The position numbers and the translations under genes were made by a program. The notes under the pieces are model-generated. The model had not been told where the DNA came from. It worked only from the letters and a program-made list of their open reading frames with translations, and did no database searches. From Nematostella vectensis (Eukaryota; Cnidaria; Anthozoa; Actiniaria; Edwardsiidae), in NCBI RefSeq assembly GCF_932526225.1, contig NC_064046.1, positions 8,953,719 through 9,017,718 of the forward strand: a DNA stretch of 64,000 bases, read 5' to 3'. Shown in pieces: positions 1 to 12,018 of this stretch (the stretch's first letter is position 1; every line of letters starts with the position of its first letter).

Positions 1-101
1 CCCTGTTCCTACCGTCCTTGTAGCGGGTAGGAACGTCTGGCTGTATGATAGGTAGCTGTATGAATCTGGATGTATGAGATGTAGCTGTATGAATATCTTA
101 C

Positions 102-342
102 CAGGATTTTTAGTGATTTCAATGACACGTAAGCTCTTGCCCTGGTACGAACGACCAATCGTGTACACTCGGGTAATGTTCGGGAACTTCTCGGCCAGGC
201 TGTCGATAATCGCATCCATGGCGGAGTTGTTATGGTGAACAAACTGAAGAGGTAATGCGTCCCGTGACGTGACCAAGGGGAGCAGGACTGGGACGAGAAC
301 CAGTGCTACCAGGCCTGCGCCAATCCTATTCATTACCATCAT
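102..342 (-). CDS. Metallocarboxypeptidase (M14, CPD/CPE/CPM-like), first coding exon only
   Basis: Read on the minus strand from tandem ATGs at 342 and 339 (a third at 333). The exon encodes a hydrophobic leader (GLVALVLVPVLLPLVTS) followed by FVHHNNSAMDAIIDSLAEK and, further on, TRVYTIGRSYQGKSLRVIEI, then ends at a donor (CCTG/GTAAGATA) in phase 1. The second part is the start of an M14B regulatory carboxypeptidase domain: a YHNY-like opening, then 'G-S-x-x-G-x-x-L-x-V-x-E-I', as in carboxypeptidases D, E, M and N. These are secreted or membrane zinc enzymes that remove C-terminal basic residues. The zinc ligands and catalytic Glu lie in exons beyond the left edge, so activity cannot be judged. 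An overlapping 77-aa ORF in another frame is a shadow. Confidence 0.82.
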
Positions 343-1680
343 CCGGGAAACTCTTTGCACAACCTTCGAAAAAATAGGCACAGCGGTCGAACCTGTACTG
401 CACATGCGCGAGATTCGATGTTCCCTCAAAATGCTATAGCTTTATTCTAACCTCTATACTGTAAATATATTTTTACAAAAGCTTGCGCTTTGCCTTTGCA
501 TGTTTCTACGCTATATGCCTTTATGTTTTCCGCTTATCACCACTAAATCCTTTACACCACACCCATCTGTAACAGACTTGGTGAAACCTAGATTTTCGAC
601 TTTTTTGGGGGGAACTCGTCGGGTTTGAAATTTCCACCGGTCAGCTAATTTTTATTACCGCCGGTCACTCAACTTACCCGTCGGGTTCATCTAAAAATTT
701 CACTGGGTGCCGGGGACGCTAAAAGCACGTCGGGTCGGGTTTCTGCTGTAACAAAGGTTTTTTTTATCCGCTAATGACCTTTATGAAGCTAAAGCCGTCC
801 CTACAATGTTTCCGCGCCTAGCTTAGTCTCTATGCGCAGCCGTCAAATACACGTCCTTTTTGTTTCTTTTAGCTTTTTTACTGCGGGCCGCCCTATCTAA
901 TTACACAAACACTTCAATGTTTTTCTTTTTATCGGCCGCGCCATTGTTATTTTCTTTGCAGCCATTCGCGCAACCTTTATGATTCCCCATATAGTTATGC
1001 CGCCCAAAGCCTGGTAAAACAGTTTGCATCTCGCATAGTTGAGCCGTTTAAAAATAAGCGCACCTACGGGCAGATACACCTCTGCTTCATGGCTTGCTCG
1101 CTGTTATCCTAAAAAAAAACCCGTTGTTTTGCAGCCGCTTTCGGGAGGCCTAGTTTTTAGGGGTTAAAATCAGAATCTCAGGTATTTTAGGGGGTATCCG
1201 AGAAATAAATAGGCTTTTCTAGCGTCTTGCCGCTAGCGGACAGGCCAAGCGGTTTTCACTTCAAAACTAAAGCTAAAGATAAGATACCGACAGATAGGAC
1301 ACACGTGATTGGATGAATCAGAAGCATGACTCAGCATTTTCTACTCCATTTCTATCAGCAGTTCACTGTTGATAAAAGTCAATTGTGTCGTTGAAGAAAT
1401 TTCTATCGAGGCACGAGATAGCACGAACGTAACTAGCTTGGTGTTAGTGCTCAGCATGGCGGCTCTGAGTCAAAGAGCCTCTGATGCAAATTACCAAGTC
1501 TGGAAAAAAGAGGGCTATTTCCTTCGCTTTTTTGGGGTAGCTGTTGTGGTATTTCGATTGAATTTTGTAAACAAAATATAAGATTTTACATTTAAGATTT
1601 TTGTTTTTTAAATATTGGTTGAAAATATAAACAAAGGTGTGGCCGACAAAAGCCAGTTGCGGAGTTACGGAGAGCCAGAG

Positions 1681-1796
1681 TTGTCTATTACGCACTGATT
1701 GGCCAGTTGTCTATTACGCACTGATTGGCCAGTTGTCTATTACGCACTGATTGGCCAGTTGTCTATTACGCACTGATTGGCCAGTTGTCTATTACG
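1681..1796. repeat. 26-bp tandem repeat, about 4.5 copies
   Basis: Near-identical units of TTGTCTATTACGCACTGATT followed by GGCCAG. Each unit carries ATTGG, an inverted CCAAT box. No transcript can be assigned, so any regulatory role is speculation. Confidence 0.93.
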
Positions 1797-3783
1797 TTTC
1801 CAGCCTTGTAACCAGTGCGTAACAGAGCCGCATTGCGCCTGGATTGTAGCTAGATATGCTATAGAGGAGCGTGACAAAGTAAGCCATCCCTCTCACCATC
1901 TAAAGGCGGTCGGTCATAACAGATCCGCATCTCGCGTGAATTAACCGTACATCCCACATACCAAGAGGTCGCGCCGATGATGCACAGTGTGCAGTTTGAG
2001 GAGAAGACAATAATTGACAATACGTGATGTGAGCAACAGTATTATTCACAAGATGCTTGAAAGTATAGGCGAATTATCTGGACTGCGGCGAACCAAAGTC
2101 TATTAATGAATTGTGTTGATTCTAGCTATGAAAAATCAATATACACTATTGCTTTTATGATTTTCTCAGCGTTGATTAATCACAATAATTTAAACTTATT
2201 TGATAGATTAAAATTGATATTTATTGACGGTTTAGACTATTATATTCGCATCTGAATTGAAAAAGGAAATTCAATATAAATCCTACCTTTGGTGTTGAAG
2301 TATTGCTGTACCTGAATAGTTTGATGCTCTACGCTAACCTTAGCCTCTCCGCCGGCTCTCGGCATATGTCTCGCTGAGCCCCAGCTGATAACTAACATCA
2401 ATGAGCTCTTTGTGATCAACGATTATCACGCCCGGCCCAATACCTAACACCGCTGACCTACGGACTGCCGTCCAGATGAAGATATCTATAGCATTTTGAG
2501 GATATTATCTCGCTGTGCTAATGCGTTTTTTTTTACTTTATTTTTTTTGCACCAAAGAACACCTCCAAAATCAAATAAAGCGCGCGAATTTTTTTTTGTG
2601 CCTTAATCCACAAGGTCAATGTCCGTGGTGTGGTGTCTAAAAGCACTTAGTGGGCGTAGACATAGTTTTCTTCTTATAATATACTCTACATGTGCTGCCT
2701 TAGACAATACAAATCGAAGTAAAAGATTCATTTGCGTTTGTGTGATTTACTATTAGGGGCGTCGCAGCTGGCCAAAAAGAGGCGTTGGGATGGGTAAATT
2801 TTAAACTTGAAAAGCATTGTGTATAAGGGTCTGCAGCCTAGGAAATTCTTGATAATTTTCGAACTTCTAAAATGCTCTAAACTACCAAATGCTATGGAAC
2901 ACAGCGTCTCTTGCTCCTTCCCCCTCATTTCCCTTATCAGAATGGCTTCGACACCAAACAGACTCTAGAATGCACTAATATCATTTTTAGCGCTCCTTAA
3001 CCCCAATCCAACCTCACCTTTTGGTCTACGTGATTTCGGAGTACGTTGTTGTGTCCTCAAAATATCACAATTATGATAAAATATAACAAGCAAATTCCAT
3101 CCATGCGTGTAATTTCCGAGACATTTTATGGAATACGATTTTGTTCGTAAATTTTGAATAAATATGATAATGAATCGTATCTTAAGATAATGAGCATAAT
3201 ATTTACCTTAATTCACGTTGCTCGAGAACCCATTGTCAATTTGTAAGTGGTCTTTCTTCCGCTTGAGCACTTCACCGAGATTGTTGTGTGATTGTTTTCT
3301 GGTGACCGATTTTCCACGACGGATCAAGTTAGCGTAAAAGTTCCGTTCCGTTCACAATTCTCGACACTTTTGATTCCTGAATTTCCTAAACTACGTAGGG
3401 AATTTAGATGAAAGTCAAACCATTTCCGCCATGACAGTTAGATTAGTTTTACTTGGGACTGTTTTTATTTTTTCGATGAGATAATATTGTAAATTGGTCA
3501 ATGAACGTAAATAGGTTTCGCGCTCTATGAGTGCAGGTACTTTGTGTGAAACGCGCCGGTACAAGAAAGTTCAGAAATGACAACTAGACGGTAAACATGA
3601 AGTAGTATGCGTTGTCACTGCCACCAGCAAGTTTGTGGAAGACCGCTGTGCATAATTTAGACGTAAACCCAATGTGCTGGAAAGAGAATGAAATAACATG
3701 ATGGTATGTGTTCTTGTTGCTTTTATAAGCCACAGAAATTAAAAATAAGCATTTTTGTGATCAGAAGGAGTTACATGGCAGCT

Positions 3784-4075
3784 AATCCAAGCCGCAAGCC
3801 ATCAACCGATAACCGGGCGCGCAAGGCATCTATGAAACCTGGCGCGCAAAGCATCTATGAAACCTGGCTCGCGCAGCATCCATCGAAAACTGAGTGTGCA
3901 AAGCATCTATGAAAACCTGGCGGCCAATGCGTTTCCCGAAAACCGGGCGCGCAAAGCATCTATCGAAAACAGGCTGCACAAAGAATTTTCTCGAAACTGG
4001 CCGCGCAATGCATCTATCGAAAAACCGAGTGCAAAGTAATACATCGATGCAAACCTGGCGCCCAAAGTATCCATG
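3784..4075. repeat. Degenerate ~27-30-bp tandem repeat
   Basis: Diverged copies of a unit built on GCGCAAAGCATCTATGAAAA followed by CCTGG. Several frames stay open through it, producing spurious 60-95 aa ORFs on both strands. Confidence 0.8.
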
Positions 4076-5394
4076 TGTAAACTTCCGTGTACAAGAATTT
4101 CAATTGAAAAAGAGCCTGAGGGGGAGGGAAGAAGGGTGTGTGAGTGGGGGGGGGGGGAGAAGGGGATGAGGGGGGCTGGTACCCCCCTGGCCACCGCGGC
4201 CCCTGGTAGAGATCCTTAATTGAACAGTAATTTATTAATTGATGTCGTCGGTGCGTTTAAAAAACAATTGCTAGTTACTTTTTTAAAAGACTAAGCGAAT
4301 TCGAAGCCTTATTTTCTCTTATTTTTATGCCCAATTAACACTTTTTTTGCCTTTCCAGCCATTGACAGACTACACTTCTTCTAATTTCATCACAATAACT
4401 CCACATTTCATAAACACAGTAAAGCTGAAAATTAAAAAGATGAAGCACCAATTATAACCAAGGGTTCGTTAACACTTAGTCAAGTGGGAATCATTAATTT
4501 TTCAGTGCGAGATTTGACTTTTGTGCTGCACCTGCCTCCACTTGGTTAGACAGCAAATCCCCTCTTTGGCAAAAGTGTCAAGAACTTTTCTCGACCTCTC
4601 AAGGGGAAGCGAAAACGGAGAAAATTTCTAGGTCTAGACGAACATTCTGCGGTTCAACTTCCTGAGCTACGAGGTCTCCTGAAACAATGTTGCAACCAAA
4701 GGTTAGAGATAATGTAAAGATCCTTCAGATGAATGAAAATGTATTCTTATTTATCATAAACACGCAAACACGAATACATTTAAAATTCAGCAAACAAATA
4801 TAATCTTTATCGAGAAACCATGATATTTAAGGTTTGTCTCGGTTTATGTCTTAACGTTATTAACATTTTAACATTATAAATAATACTTTTTTCAGGCAAC
4901 TCCAGATGCGTAGAAACTTTTAAAATATGATTTCAACTCTCCCGCATTTACTGCCAGCTCGGAATTTTTTTTTGACTCGCAAAAGTTTCTCGAGCATCGA
5001 TAATACGGCTTGGAGTTCAGTTCAGACTCCAAGCAGTTAAATTGGAAGTGGGAGATAATTTAAAAAACTGTACTATAATGGGGAAGACTCTGTTAGGAGT
5101 GCATGACGAAGTTAAGTTAAAGGAAAAATTACCAATTACCAATTTTTAAGGGTAGAAAAGCAATTTCAATCTTTTCAAATAATACAACTAAAAATAAGCT
5201 TGGAGGAATGACATTTGATTATATTCCTCCCCAGGGCGCAAAGCGATGAGATGAAATGAAGTCCCGAAAAGAATGCCAAAACAAAGGATGAAAAACGACT
5301 TTAGCAATTAACTAAGCATAGAAAAACTGCAATTGGGAGTAGTTGTGTTTGAAGCTCGATTGTTTTTGAGGGAGGTAGAAGAAGGGAGTCTAAA

Positions 5395-6564
5395 ATGGAA
5401 GACCGCGAAAACGCAACACCAGCGACTTCTAGTTTAGACGGAGGCAAAGCTTCCAGACTTTTTGTGAGTCAGGCGACAAGCCGAGATGATGACTTCATGG
5501 GTATGGCGAGGATAGATCTGGGCTCCGCAAACTCACTCGAGAAAAAATACATTCTACAGGAAAGAGTTCGCAAACAAGCGAAGATGGAAAAGCGGCAAGC
5601 GACCGCATTGAAAATGAGCTCGTCAGGTTCATCGACTTCATCAAGCGATGTACAGATTATCAAGAAGTGCGATCAAAATAAGGAAGCCTTTGGGATAGAG
5701 AATATGAGTTCGAGTCAGCCGTCGAATAATGAGCCTTTTCCCTCTCATGCTATCAACAGAGCTAGAGCGGAGTCCAAAAGAGAAGCACAAGAAATCACAA
5801 ACAGGAAAAATGGCGCCTTTTCCAAGAATCCTGAGTTTTGTGCTCTTCTATCCATATCTCCGGTAAAGCTTCGGGCGCCAAAAGCGAATCACTCTGGTTC
5901 GGCCCTGAAAGAAGCAGATTCACTTCCGCGCCTGCGCAATATAGCTCAACATTCAGTCGAGGTCGACTCTTCCCGGTATGCATTTCGATCCCTCCCTGAA
6001 AGAAAAAGCACAGCTAAAAAGCAAGGTATCGGCGGCACTGCTTACCACTTCCGGCCGAGCTCCCAACAAGGAACCAATCAACAAAGAGAAAGACCAAGCA
6101 CATCCACGACACCAGGGGCTCTATCGTCTGATGAATCCTTGCCCTTCTTGCACGGGTACCAACAATATAAGGACCCTGGTCGCCTCAGGGCCCTCTCGGC
6201 TGACTCAGCTTTGCACATGCGCGAAGACTCCATCAGTAGAGTGGACTCTAGCTCCTTGAGCAGCTTCCGGTTACCAAGTTCTGCGAACCCTTCCAGGAAA
6301 CAAAGTCCATATCCTGAGATTGTATGCTATGAGTGGCACGAAGTGGATTATGGGAAAAGAAACCAACACCGCGCCAACAGACACAAACCTCGCAGGCGTG
6401 CGCACACCCTACCAGTAACAACCGCTGATCAAGACTTGACAGCGGCCATTCGTATCCAATCAGTGCTGTCGTCAGGCCCGGATGTTCCCCCTTGTACGCC
6501 AGCAACCATTTACCCCCCTGGTACGCCCAGAGTGGTTATATCAGCCCGGGGGGCGCACAGTTAA
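5395..6564 (+). CDS. Orphan 389-aa protein, predicted disordered
   Basis: The longest single-frame ORF outside the repeat arrays and the ANKAR-like gene. It starts at an ATG in good context (CTAAAATGGAAG) and ends at TAA. I do not recognise the family. The protein is rich in Ser, Arg, Lys and Gln. A short basic, helix-prone stretch lies near residues 48-75 (LEKKYILQERVRKQAKMEKR), followed by a Ser run (SSSGSSTSSSD) and many S/P/R-rich segments. No signal peptide or membrane segment is visible. Proline- and Thr-rich residues occupy the C-terminus (PPCTPATIYPPGTPR). Two AATAAA-type signals follow at about 7045 and 7088. It could be a complete single-exon gene or one large exon of a spliced gene. 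Function unknown. Confidence 0.6.
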   Translation: MEDRENATPATSSLDGGKASRLFVSQATSRDDDFMGMARIDLGSANSLEKKYILQERVRKQAKMEKRQATALKMSSSGSSTSSSDVQIIKKCDQNKEAFGIENMSSSQPSNNEPFPSHAINRARAESKREAQEITNRKNGAFSKNPEFCALLSISPVKLRAPKANHSGSALKEADSLPRLRNIAQHSVEVDSSRYAFRSLPERKSTAKKQGIGGTAYHFRPSSQQGTNQQRERPSTSTTPGALSSDESLPFLHGYQQYKDPGRLRALSADSALHMREDSISRVDSSSLSSFRLPSSANPSRKQSPYPEIVCYEWHEVDYGKRNQHRANRHKPRRRAHTLPVTTADQDLTAAIRIQSVLSSGPDVPPCTPATIYPPGTPRVVISARGAHS

Positions 6565-7088
6565 AATTAACCGTACTTGGAGACTAGTTTATAGAGAGGC
6601 ATCGTATACTGGAAATGATTATATAGAACAGCCTTGGGGTTGGAATCGCCAAGCAGTTGCTGCTGCTGCACCAAGCAGTGCCGTAACGCCAGGGAGCCCC
6701 CTCCCCTCCCCCCACGTTTTTTCCTCCTAAGATTATAAGGGAAATGACCAGTATTGTGCCCTTGTTTTATCGATGTTTGCTGCGGGCCTGGAAAGTAGAA
6801 AGCCCAACACAACGGCAACTGTTTGAGTCTACCTCTTGGTAGGATGTGACGTGAATGTGATCCCAGCAAAACAGAATATACCCAAACTGTATCCACATTT
6901 GCTTCGCCAGACAGTCAGAAACTTTTCTATTTTAGGCCCTGTTCTCATGAAGATAGTGTGCCCTACTGCCTACTACTATTACTCACTGCAAGATCAGATA
7001 CAGAAGCTGTTTTTGCATTGTTATGTAGCGTTTTTTGGTTTGGGGAATAAATAGAGTGTTTATGGTCTGATTCCGTCTGTGATCGTTT
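6565..7088 (+). other. Probable 3' UTR of the 5395 gene
   Basis: No coding signal. It contains AATAAA near 7045 and TTTAATAAAG near 7086, immediately before the minisatellite. The UTR assignment is inferred from these signals only. Confidence 0.4.
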
Positions 7089-7862
7089 AATAAAGCGCCT
7101 CCCTAGAATATGCGCCGCCCTAGAATATGCGCCTCGTCTAGAATATGCGCCTCGTCTAGAATATGCGCCTCCCTAGAATATGCGCCTCGTCTAGAATATG
7201 CGCCTCGTCTAGAATATGCGCCTCCCTAGAATATGCGCCTCGTCTAGAATATGCGCCTCGTCTAGAATATGCACCTCGTCTAGAATATGCGCCTCCCTAG
7301 GATATGCGCCTCGTCTAGAATATGCGCCTCCCTAGAATATGCGCCTCGTCTAGAATATGCGCCTCGTCTAGAATATGCGCCTCCCTAGAATATGCGCCTC
7401 GTCTAGAATATGCGCCTCGTCTAGAATATGCGCCTCGTCTAGAATATGTGCCTCTAGAATATGCGCCTCCCTAGAATATGCGCCTCGTCTAGAATATGCG
7501 CCTCCCTAGAATATGCGCCTCGTCTAGAATATGCGCCTCCCTAGAATATGCGCCTCGTCTAGAATATGCGCCTCCCTAGAATATGCGCCTCGTCTAGAAT
7601 ATGCGCCTCCCTAGAATATGCGCCTCGTCTAGAATATGCGCCTCCCTAGAATATGCGCCTCGTCTAGAATATGCGCCTCCCTAGAATATGCGCCTCGTCT
7701 AGAATATGCGCCTCCCTAGAATATGCGCCTCGTCTAGAATATGCGCCTCCCTAGAATATGCGCCTCGTCTAGAATTTGCGCCTCCCTAGAATATGCGCCT
7801 CGTCTAGAATATGCGCCTCGTCTAGAATATGCGCCTCGTCTAGAATATGCGCCTCTTCTAAA
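7089..7862. repeat. 17/18-bp compound minisatellite
   Basis: More than 40 copies of two unit types: GCGCCTCGTCTAGAATAT (18 bp) and GCGCCTCCCTAGAATAT (17 bp). The left half is irregular; from about 7470 to 7780 the two types alternate almost perfectly, so the higher-order period there is 35 bp. The 18-bp unit contains TCTAGA. Confidence 0.97.
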
Positions 7863-9082
7863 CGTACTGCGCGTACAGACTGTAGGATAGAAGCTGTAGA
7901 CTTCAAAATCACCCCACCCTCAAAAGTCACATGGTCCGCCCCTAAAAACGCCTGTGAAGGAGTATACATTTGTATATAATTATTCTGTATAAAAAGGGAT
8001 AATGTCCAACGTATAAAACATTGTATGTTTATCTTTTTGTGGATGCTTCACCACTGTTTAGAAGTTGAGTTCCATTTGTTGCTGTTAACTAAAAATCAAC
8101 TTTATCGGTAAATCCAACTGTTATATACTGAAAGCTGTAAGTATCTATATAAGGTTTATGAAGACAAAGTATTAAACATTGGTCATTTGGCTCAATATTT
8201 AATCTGTATTTGTGCTACAAACTAGATCAAATCATTAAAATGTCAAAGCTGAAAATTACGGCTCCTAAAAATTCAGAGCCCCCCCTTTTAAAGGATCTTT
8301 ATTTTCGAAGCCCCTTCTTTTGGTGGTAAAAAAATTTCCCCCTCAATATCTTCAATCCCCCCTCCCCCCAGGTGTATTTAATGAACACTCCCTTAATCTC
8401 TCAGTGGTTTATCCACTGTTTTTGTTTTATTATTCTTTACGCCGTGTTTTTTATTCCAACCTTAAAGATTTGCAGGAAAAACTTGCTGCTGTTTTAACCG
8501 GTGAATATTAACGTACTTTCTGTTTATGGGTCATCTGCTATTGAATGGTTTCTAATTATAGGAACACAAAGACCCCCAAGCGTCCAATCGCTTTTAGTGT
8601 CGAGACGATGAATATCTAATGACCTCGTTTGGACAAACAATCGCCAGGGTAATCCCAAACACAAATCCCGTAAAAAAAACAAAAAAAACACTACAGTTCT
8701 CCTGTTCCTCGAGCGAATCCTTCAAAAGTCAAGTTTTGTAATTCTCTGAGTGGTAAATACGTGTGTTTAGAGGGTATTGAGGAGTGCGAATTTGTGGTTT
8801 TCGAGGTTTCTCTCCTACAAGATTGATGCTGCTTTGTGCGAGGTTTCGCAACGTAGCAACCGATTTAGAAACGACGATCGCCGGTTTTTCGGCCAACTGG
8901 AGCAACATTATCCAGCTAACAATTATTCTATGCATCCAAGAACTCGATCTCAAGACAAATAAATCATTCAGGAACAATTTCGAGTAAAGTTTGTGGATAA
9001 AATGGACCGTGAGGCCGCCGAAGGGCAAATGAGCAGTTTAGTTAGTAACAGCTGAAGGGTTTTCGCAAAACTCGGGGGAAAT
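7863..9082. other. Intergenic / 5' flank of the ANKAR-like gene
   Basis: No supported coding exon. It contains A/T-rich sequence and, near 8270-8380, C-rich sequence typical of degenerate transposon ends in this window. The last few hundred bases presumably include the 5' UTR and promoter of the 9083 gene. Confidence 0.4.
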
Positions 9083-12018
9083 ATGGACGAATTCGACGAA
9101 AATGGATGGGCCCACATCCATCATGCCTCGTTTAATGGATACCACAAGAGTGTATCGCGCTTTATCAAAAATAAAGAAGACCAACTTGAGCTAGAAACAC
9201 AAGACGGGACCTCCTGCACGCCGTTCCTTCTCGCATGCAAGAGTGGTGTCTTGGAGACAGTTCAACTTTTAGTCGAACTCGGGGCGAATTTGAAAGCGAC
9301 GAATCGCTCTTTGCAGAGTGGGATCGTACTAGCTGCTTTATATGGGCACTTGGAAGTTCTAGAGTATTTTCTAGAACTTAAAAACGCAGACATCGATGTG
9401 TGGAAACATTTGATTAGCGGGCTGAGCGGTCAAGACATAGAAACAGCGTGTGCTAAATGCCTGGCTGAGCTCACTCTCGATGGCCACTCGAACCGGCACG
9501 ATGATTTTGTGAGGGAGGATGGTATCAAGGCGATTGTGGTGTTACTTAAGAGTCAGGCCGCCAGCGATGACGCCAAAATGTATGGACTGTCAATCTTGTT
9601 GAATCTCACTCACCATGCTTTAGCCAAAGACCAAATGAGTGACCTGGGTATACCAGCAGTTATAGGACTGCTTAAAGAGAGCAAGCGGTCATTATACTTA
9701 CGCGCCACTAAGCTTTTGGGGGAGCTTGCCAACTCGCTGAAAAATAAGGAGGCAATTGCTAGTCACAACGGGGTTGACGCATTGGTGAGTTTGCTTCAAC
9801 ACACAGGTGATGAGGAGGTTGTGGACTCAGTTCTGAGGACAGTCAAGACTCTTTCAGATTCTAACTCTGAGATTCAAACTATTGTTGGCAATAACAAGAC
9901 CTCAATTAAAGCATTAATTGGCTTGCTAAGTGAAATCAAATCCAAACATGTCCTAGCAACAGTTGCTAGGACGATAAGTGTCATTGTCAGACTGCACACT
10001 GCCAATCAAGATGGATTTGTTTCCGAGGGTGGGATACCGCACCTCATGGATTTGATGAAGCTGAGATCCCGCGAGTGTCAATTTGCTGTTGTAGAGGCCC
10101 TGCATGCGCTGTGTGAAAAAAATGAGCATAATCAAAGTCTTGTGACAGATCTTGGGAGTGTAATGATGTTGATGAGACTGTTGAAGAAGTCAAGAGCAAA
10201 GGATTTGAGGACGTTAACTGCTGGTGCACTATGGGCCATTGCAGGTGCTAAAAACACTCAGCGAAGATCCATTGCTAATGAAATTGGAGTGAATATGCTC
10301 ATAGAGTTCTTGTCTGAGAATCTTCCACAGAGTTTACATTTTATCGGGTCAGAGGCCCTGGGAGTATTAGCAGAAGGAGTTCACAATAAAAGAAATGAGA
10401 TCGCGCAAGCAAATGGAGTGATGCCGCTGGTAAGACTATTAGCAAAAGCTTCAACACCAGGGTACATTATCCTTAGTGTTCTGAGGACACTACGAGCTTT
10501 GTGCATCTGTGTGGGATTTCGGGCCCATCACCAGAACCAGAAAGCAGTTGGTGACGAAGGAGGGACCAAGTTTCTGGTGAGATTTATGGTCCATGCTAGA
10601 CAAGAGATTATCAAGGTGGAGTCTGCATATACATTGAGTTGTGTGGCTCTTGGCAACAATGACATCTCGAAGGAGGTGACTGAGCATAGAGACTTCAGCT
10701 TTATTCATGTTCTGCGCCTCCTGTATGATGAGGATGAAGAAGTTGCATTACTCGCAGGGGCAGCATTAGCAGTATTTGCATTCAATAATGTCAATAACCA
10801 GAAAGCCATTGCTATGTCAGGTGGAGTAAGGTACCACACATTCTTAAATTTCCTGGAATCTAAAGATCATCGGCAAATAGCTCATGCTGCCTTCCAGGTC
10901 GTTGTGCTTTCACGCATCATACCTGATGAGGATCAGTCCATGACATGCGCCAACGGCATCAAACTCCTAGTCTCTCTGCTTGACTCACAGTCTGAAGACA
11001 CACAAACCCTGGCTGCTAATTTTATTGGTGGCTTGGCTCATACCAGGGCAGGTATACCAGGAGCCATTATTTCAATAGGCACAGTGAATTTACTGGCCAA
11101 GCTCCTGCTATCCCCATTTGAGACTGTCCAGGCCGCTGCGGCAGTGGCATTAGGGTTCTTGAGTTACGACAAGGTTGGAGAGAGACAGCTTCTTAATGTG
11201 TGCAGACACGAGCCTTTCCTGTACAAGGTGCTTCAGTTTCATGCAGGCAAAGTCAAACTATCACCTGACTTTGTAGAGAGATGGCAACACTGCAAAAGAA
11301 TTGGACTCCCTCCAATCATGTGAGTAAATGTATCATTCACTTTGGGTGAATGGTTTACACCCATACATACCCAGTGAACACACATCTCAAATAAGGTTGC
11401 ACTCGTGAATTCATGTGTTGTCACCAACAGTAATGTGCACTTTAAACAATAAACTTGCATTAGAACTTGCCCATGAAAAGTATTGTATAAAAATTGCAAT
11501 AATCAAGTATTCCTTTTAGTGATAGTACCATAATTGCTCTAATAACTGCTTTTCTAAATGTGATGCACATAATACTATGATAAGGGGATTGGGAGGAAAA
11601 TGATAAAAACTGACAGATATACCTGCCAAAAAGCACTCTTCTTTTACAGATAAAACACAAAATTAAATAAGTGCCCCATTTTGAATGATTATCTTTTTAT
11701 ACAGTAGAACATTTTAAGTTACCAAGAGATTAAATAAGCTGCCAGTTTAAGTTATTTTAACATGGATAAATCATTAGCTTGCTTCTGCCATTTGTCTCCT
11801 AGAATTTATTTTCTTTTTTTAACTATAGCAACAAGCCTCCTAACCTCATTGCGGGAGACAAAAAGTTGTTTTCGACGCAGTTTGATCCTGAGCAGACCTT
11901 CACTATAGTCAGCGGTAACACCATGTCGCCGGCAGGTCTAGGGTCTGACGATCTACATGAAAGAAAGGTGTCGGCATCCACACGGACGGGAACTATTCTC
12001 AGACTGCCTATAGCTTAG
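9083..12018 (+). CDS. ANKAR: Ankyrin and armadillo repeat-containing protein (ANKAR-like), two exons
   Basis: Exon 1 is 9083-11319, ending CAATCAT/GTGAGTAA in phase 2. Exon 2 is 11829-12018 after TTTTTAACTATAG, ending in TAG. The product is 808 aa. Residues ~1-125 form ankyrin repeats (GWAHIHHASFNGYHKSV; CTPFLLACKSGVLETVQLLV; SGIVLAALYGHLEVLEYFLE). From ~140 to ~730 there are tandem armadillo repeats of ~42 residues, with recurring 'NG-V/GGI-L-V-LL' and 'A-x-x-A-L' patterns (e.g. EDGIKAIVVLLKS, SEGGIPHLMDLMK, ANGVMPLVRLLAK). The C-terminal FVERWQHCKRIGLPPI resembles the end of ANKAR proteins. Human ANKAR is longer, so upstream exons may have been missed, but the ATG at 9083 has a good context. 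ARM proteins are usually protein-binding scaffolds; no catalytic motif is visible. It converges with CIAO2B. Confidence 0.85.

Larger units (their letters stand above)
343..5394. other. Intergenic, no supported gene
   Basis: About 5 kb upstream of the carboxypeptidase exon and of the 5395 ORF. I see only short chance ORFs. It holds the 26-bp array at 1681-1796, a degenerate repeat at 3784-4075, and a G-rich transposon-like end at 4100-4200. Part of 343-1000 is presumably the carboxypeptidase promoter, but no element can be assigned. Confidence 0.6.

Noticed and set aside
6482-6730. 82-aa plus ORF overlapping the end of the 5395 gene
   Set aside because: Overlaps in another frame; no independent signal.
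8729-9028. Overlapping short ORFs upstream of the ANKAR-like gene
   Set aside because: Several frames, no domain; more likely promoter or 5' UTR.
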